Source of the DNA: an uncultured Erythrobacter sp.
GTDB taxonomy: Bacteria > Pseudomonadota > Alphaproteobacteria > Sphingomonadales > Sphingomonadaceae
Assembly (NCBI GenBank): GCA_947494705.1
Contig: CANLVN010000001.1
Location: 248,001-312,000, forward strand
DNA length: 64,000 nt
Reading direction: 5' to 3'
Shown here: positions 60,880 to 64,000 of the stretch, piece after piece
How the letters are laid out: each line of letters begins with the position of its first letter
Position numbering within the stretch: position 1 is the first letter of the stretch
Notes under the pieces: generated by a model
The model's input: only the letters and a program-made list of their open reading frames with translations
Databases searched by the model: none
What the model was told of the DNA's origin: nothing
Translations under genes and position numbers: made by a program

Positions 60880-61030
60880 TGCAGCCGACCTGCCACCTAA
60901 GCGCTGCATGGGCAACGCAAGACGCGCTTCGGCTCTAGGTAATGGTCCAGAGGAACGTCAAAAGACGGGCTTGAAGGGGGTAGAGTAAAGGCAACAGCTC
61001 CTGCTTCCATTCTTTACGAAACCGATCGCC

Positions 61031-61492
61031 ATGGCCCATATCCTGATCGCAGATGACGACGAGCTGATTGCCGAAATTGCTTCCGATGTCCTGATCGACG
61101 CGGGCCATGCCTGCGGCTGGGTCACCAGTGGTGAAGAAGCATGGACTTTGATGCAGCGGCGGCGCCCAGACGTGCTGTTGCTCGATCAGGACATGCCGGG
61201 CATCTCGGGCGTAAACCTCCTGCGCGACATTCGGCAAAGCGCATCCCTTTACGATCTTCCGGTCATCATGTTCACCGCGATGAGCGGCGCGCAGGATGAG
61301 AGCCGCGCAATGTATGCGGGAGCGCAGGATTTCGTGCGCAAACCGTTCGATCCGAGGAGATTGACGAGCCGGGTCCAGCGCGTTCTGTCAAAGCGCAGCG
61401 ACCAGCCACGGCACGTCGACCTCCAGACCTATCTCGCGCGGTCGTCCGGTCTGCTGCTGGAACCCGACGGGTCAGACCGCCGCTTTGTCTGA
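61031..61492 (+). CDS. Single-domain response regulator
   Basis: A 153-residue receiver protein. The acidic pair in ADDDE (8-10), phospho-Asp D52 in LLLDQDMPG, T82 in FTAMSG and K104 in VRKPF are all in place. The last 30 residues are an extra tail with no output domain. It has no kinase next to it. It converges on otsA with six bases between the stops. It could act with the orphan LOV kinase at 39.4 kb, but nothing shows that. Confidence 0.92.
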   Translation: MAHILIADDDELIAEIASDVLIDAGHACGWVTSGEEAWTLMQRRRPDVLLLDQDMPGISGVNLLRDIRQSASLYDLPVIMFTAMSGAQDESRAMYAGAQDFVRKPFDPRRLTSRVQRVLSKRSDQPRHVDLQTYLARSSGLLLEPDGSDRRFV

Positions 61493-61498
61493 ATACAA

Positions 61499-62890
61499 TT
61501 AGTCGGCGGAAAGGTCGGCGCAGAAATTCGTCGTCCATTCACGCACATCGTTGTCGCGCACGGTGCCTATCATCGCTTCGTAGCGGCGCTTGCGCTCCGC
61601 CAGCGGCATGTCGAGAGCCTTCTGGATCGCATTGGCCAGCGCGTCCGGGCTATGCGGGTTGACCAGGAGAGCGCCGTTGCCTTCGCATCCCAGCTGACGC
61701 GCGGCCCCGGCAAATTCGGACAGCACCAGCACGCCGGGATCGTCCGGGTCCTGCGCGGCGACATATTCCTTTGCGACCAGGTTCATCCCGTCACGCAAGG
61801 GTGTGACCAGCCCGATCTTTGCGGCGCGGAAAAAGCCGAAAAGCTCGGCGTGACTGTAGCCCCGGTTCACATAGCGGATCGGCACGATATCGACCTCGGA
61901 ACGAGCGCCGTTGATCTGGCCGGTCTTCTGTTCGAGCTCCGCCCGGATCTTCTGGTAACTCTCCACATCCTCGCGACTGGGTGGCGCGATCTGAACGAAG
62001 ACCAGGTCGCGAGCGCGCTCCGGATGCTCGTCGAAAAAGCGGCCAATCCCGTCGATCCTTTCGGGCAGGCCCTTGGAATAGTCCAGTCGGTCGACACCGA
62101 TCATCCCGGTGCGGTGGCGGGTCGAGGACAGAAAGCGCTGCTCGGCTTGTCGTGCCTCGCCCTTGTCGCCCTGCGCCTGGAAATGGTCCCAGTCGATGCC
62201 GATCGGATAGGCGCGCGCTTTCGTGGTGCGGCCCTCATGGGTGATCGTACCTGTTTGCTTGTCGACCTGCGCGCCCAGCTCGTTTTCGCAGTAATGCATG
62301 AAGCTTCCGAGCCATTCTGCCGTCTGAAACCCGATGAGATCATAAGACAGCATGGTGCGCACGAGCCGCTCGTGAAACGGCAACGAAGTCAGCAGCCGCG
62401 TCGGCGGCCAAGGGGTGTGAAGGAAGAACCCGATCCGATTTTCGACGCCGCGGCTGCGCAATTCGTCGCCCAGCGGAATCAGGTGGTAATCGTGGATCCA
62501 GACAAGATCTTCGTCCTCGATCAGAGGCATGACACTGTCGGCGAAACGCTTGTTAACCCTCTCGTACCCCTCACCTGTACGGGTTTCAAAGCGAGCTAGG
62601 TCGATGCGATAGTGGAACAGCGGCCAAAGGGTCGAATTGGCATAGCCGTTGTAATATTCGCCGACGTCGCGCGTTGACAGGTCGATGGTCGCGGTGGTCA
62701 CGCCGTCATTGCGCTGCAGGTCCATGTTGCCGGTGCCGTCTTCGCTCTCCTGCCCGGACCAGCCGAACCATACGCCTCCGCGATCCTTGAGAGCGGCGTT
62801 TAGCGCACCTGCCAATCCGCCTTGCGCACCCGCCGCTCCGCGCGCCTTGGGGACGGCGACGCGGTTCGAGATGACGACGAGACGGCTTAT
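61499..62890 (-). CDS. otsA: Trehalose-6-phosphate synthase, probable ATA start
   Basis: A glycosyltransferase (GT20) that makes trehalose-6-phosphate from UDP-glucose and glucose-6-phosphate. WIHDYHLI, GFFLHTPWP and DRLDYSKGLPERI are typical. The conserved N-terminus (ISRLVVISNRV followed by the GGL loop) is encoded upstream of the first TTG (62815) in the same frame, back to an ATA at 62890 just behind an in-frame TGA; no ATG, GTG or TTG is available before the conserved block. The ATA has GGAG nine bases upstream and overlaps the stop of the GH15 gene, just where an ATGA overlap would be expected. With that start it has 463 residues. No otsB is in the window. Confidence 0.85.
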   Translation of the reverse strand: MSRLVVISNRVAVPKARGAAGAQGGLAGALNAALKDRGGVWFGWSGQESEDGTGNMDLQRNDGVTTATIDLSTRDVGEYYNGYANSTLWPLFHYRIDLARFETRTGEGYERVNKRFADSVMPLIEDEDLVWIHDYHLIPLGDELRSRGVENRIGFFLHTPWPPTRLLTSLPFHERLVRTMLSYDLIGFQTAEWLGSFMHYCENELGAQVDKQTGTITHEGRTTKARAYPIGIDWDHFQAQGDKGEARQAEQRFLSSTRHRTGMIGVDRLDYSKGLPERIDGIGRFFDEHPERARDLVFVQIAPPSREDVESYQKIRAELEQKTGQINGARSEVDIVPIRYVNRGYSHAELFGFFRAAKIGLVTPLRDGMNLVAKEYVAAQDPDDPGVLVLSEFAGAARQLGCEGNGALLVNPHSPDALANAIQKALDMPLAERKRRYEAMIGTVRDNDVREWTTNFCADLSAD

Positions 62891-64000
62891 CGGACTTCAC
62901 TCCATGGTTTGGATAACAGGCCAGCGCAGTTGATTACCCCTACCAGCGAGTAAGTCTGCGGGAAGTTCCCCCAAAGTTCATCGGATTCATAGTCGAGGTC
63001 TTCGCTGAGCAGGCCGGACTTCGTGGTATGGCTGAGCATCGTCTCGAAAAGGGTGCGCGCCTCGGCGTTTCGGCCAGCAAGATGCAGTGCCTCGATCAGC
63101 CAGAAGGTGCACACATTGAAAGCCGTCTCTGGCGCGCCGAAATCATCCTCGGCAGCATAGCGCAGCATGTGATCGCCGCGCCTCAGATGTTTCTCAACTG
63201 CAGTAAAGGTCTGCTTGAAACGCTCGTTGTCAGGCGAAAGGAAGCGCAATTCGACCATTTGCAGCAGTGAGGCATCGAGGTAGTCGCTCTCGAAACTCGC
63301 GCCGTAATGGCCACCCTCGCCGTTCTCTTTCCACGCCTTGTCCTCGACGACGGCGGCAATCGCATCGGCCCGTTCGCGCCAGATCATGGCGCGGTCTTCC
63401 TTGCCGAGATGCGCGGCGACGTTGGCAAGCCGGTCGCAAGCCGCCCAGCTCATCACGGCAGAATAGGTGTGGACCTCCTGCCGGGTGCGGAACTCCCAAA
63501 GCCCTGCATCGGGCTGGTCATGCATCGCCCAGGCCATCTTGCCGACCTGTTCGAGATTCTCGAAGTCGCGCTCATCTGCAGGGCGCAGCAGGCGGTGGTC
63601 AAAAAAGCCCTGCGCGCTGGGCAGGACGATTTGACCGTAACAATCGTGTTGCACCTGCTTGTAGGCTGCATTGCCGCGCCGGACCGGCCCCATGCCGCGA
63701 TAGCCGGCAAGGTAACTTGCGGTGGTCTCGTCCAGTTCGCTTTCGCCCATCACCGAATAAAGCGGCTGGATCTGCCCGCCCCGCGCGCTGTCCACGATGT
63801 TGCGCAGATAGGCGAGATACTTTTCCATCACGTCCAGCGCGCCAAGCCGGTTGAGCGCCTGCACGGTGTAATAGGAATCGCGGATCCAGCAGTATCGGTA
63901 GTCCCAGTTGCGCTCCGAATTGGCCGCTTCCGGGATTGAGGTCGTCAGAGCCGCGACAATCGCGCCGGTTTCTTCGTGCTGGCATAGTTTGAGCGTGATC
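62887..64000 (-). CDS. Glycoside hydrolase family 15 protein (glucoamylase/trehalase-like), 3' part
   Basis: The C-terminal 370 codons of a GH15 enzyme; the start lies beyond the window edge. NWDYRYCWIRDS near the upstream edge is the substrate-binding block of this family, and the helical barrel (YRGMGPVRRGNAAYKQVQ, WEFRTRQEVHTYSAVMSWAACDRL, DYLDASLLQMVELRF) continues to the end, which finishes DELWGNFPQTYSLVGVINCAGLL. Many such proteins act on trehalose or alpha-glucans. It is directly upstream of otsA and its stop overlaps the otsA start, so synthesis and hydrolysis of trehalose may be co-expressed. Confidence 0.88.
   Translation of the reverse strand, partial: ITLKLCQHEETGAIVAALTTSIPEAANSERNWDYRYCWIRDSYYTVQALNRLGALDVMEKYLAYLRNIVDSARGGQIQPLYSVMGESELDETTASYLAGYRGMGPVRRGNAAYKQVQHDCYGQIVLPSAQGFFDHRLLRPADERDFENLEQVGKMAWAMHDQPDAGLWEFRTRQEVHTYSAVMSWAACDRLANVAAHLGKEDRAMIWRERADAIAAVVEDKAWKENGEGGHYGASFESDYLDASLLQMVELRFLSPDNERFKQTFTAVEKHLRRGDHMLRYAAEDDFGAPETAFNVCTFWLIEALHLAGRNAEARTLFETMLSHTTKSGLLSEDLDYESDELWGNFPQTYSLVGVINCAGLLSKPWSEVR

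Noticed and set aside
1-64000. CRISPR arrays, insertion sequences, prophage, rRNA and tRNA genes
   Set aside because: Looked for direct repeats with spacers, transposase motifs and RNA gene motifs on both strands; none seen by eye.

Overview
The window is GC-rich, gene-dense chromosomal DNA that looks like a sphingomonad of the Erythrobacteraceae (Erythrobacter, Qipengyuania or a relative). This is an inference from gene content: an ALA synthase (C4 haem route), a LOV-domain histidine kinase of the HWE/HisKA_2 type, a methylmalonyl-CoA pathway, betaine-lipid synthesis, the classical alphaproteobacterial gene blocks xerD/aroK-aroB, lepB-rnc-era and plsY-dprA-topA, and frequent GTG/TTG starts. 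I saw no rRNA, tRNA, CRISPR array, insertion sequence or prophage. No gene-free stretch exceeds about 230 bases.

Layout. 1-5.7 kb: 5' part of xerD with two envelope genes on the minus strand, facing aroK-aroB and a POT peptide transporter. 5.7-19.1 kb: a minus-strand propionyl-CoA region holding pccA, pccB, methylmalonyl-CoA epimerase and a one-chain methylmalonyl-CoA mutase, together with biotin synthase (cofactor for PccA), metY, an enoyl-CoA hydratase and small membrane proteins. 19.2-28.4 kb: redox and housekeeping genes on the minus strand (SDR, glutathione reductase, MFS carrier, SIR2-like protein, RhlE helicase, GtrA, ferritin-like protein, pgi). 28.4-31.4 kb: lepB-rnc-era and a small secreted protein. 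31.5-37.0 kb: response regulator, topA, dprA, plsY. 37.1-43.7 kb: murI, hemA, a LOV kinase, a TauD-type dioxygenase, a nitroreductase and a chemoreceptor.

43.8-54.9 kb is the most unusual region. An ornithine/lysine-type decarboxylase lies next to lemA and three tandem DUF3137 paralogues. These face a five-gene minus-strand run in which carboxynorspermidine synthase and carboxynorspermidine decarboxylase bracket a PP-loop ATP-pyrophosphatase-type protein, an unrecognised membrane protein and a macro-domain protein.

55-64 kb: a threonine dehydratase-like enzyme, btaA-btaB for betaine lipids, two tandem MAPEG proteins, trxB, a tyrosine phosphatase, a response regulator, and otsA next to a GH15 glucoamylase/trehalase cut by the window edge.

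Points for the reader: two genes (otsA and the response regulator near 32 kb) appear to need non-canonical start codons; a 48-nt near-perfect hairpin sits on the ribosome-binding site of the SIR2-like gene; several REP-type palindromes occur, one of them inside a coding sequence.
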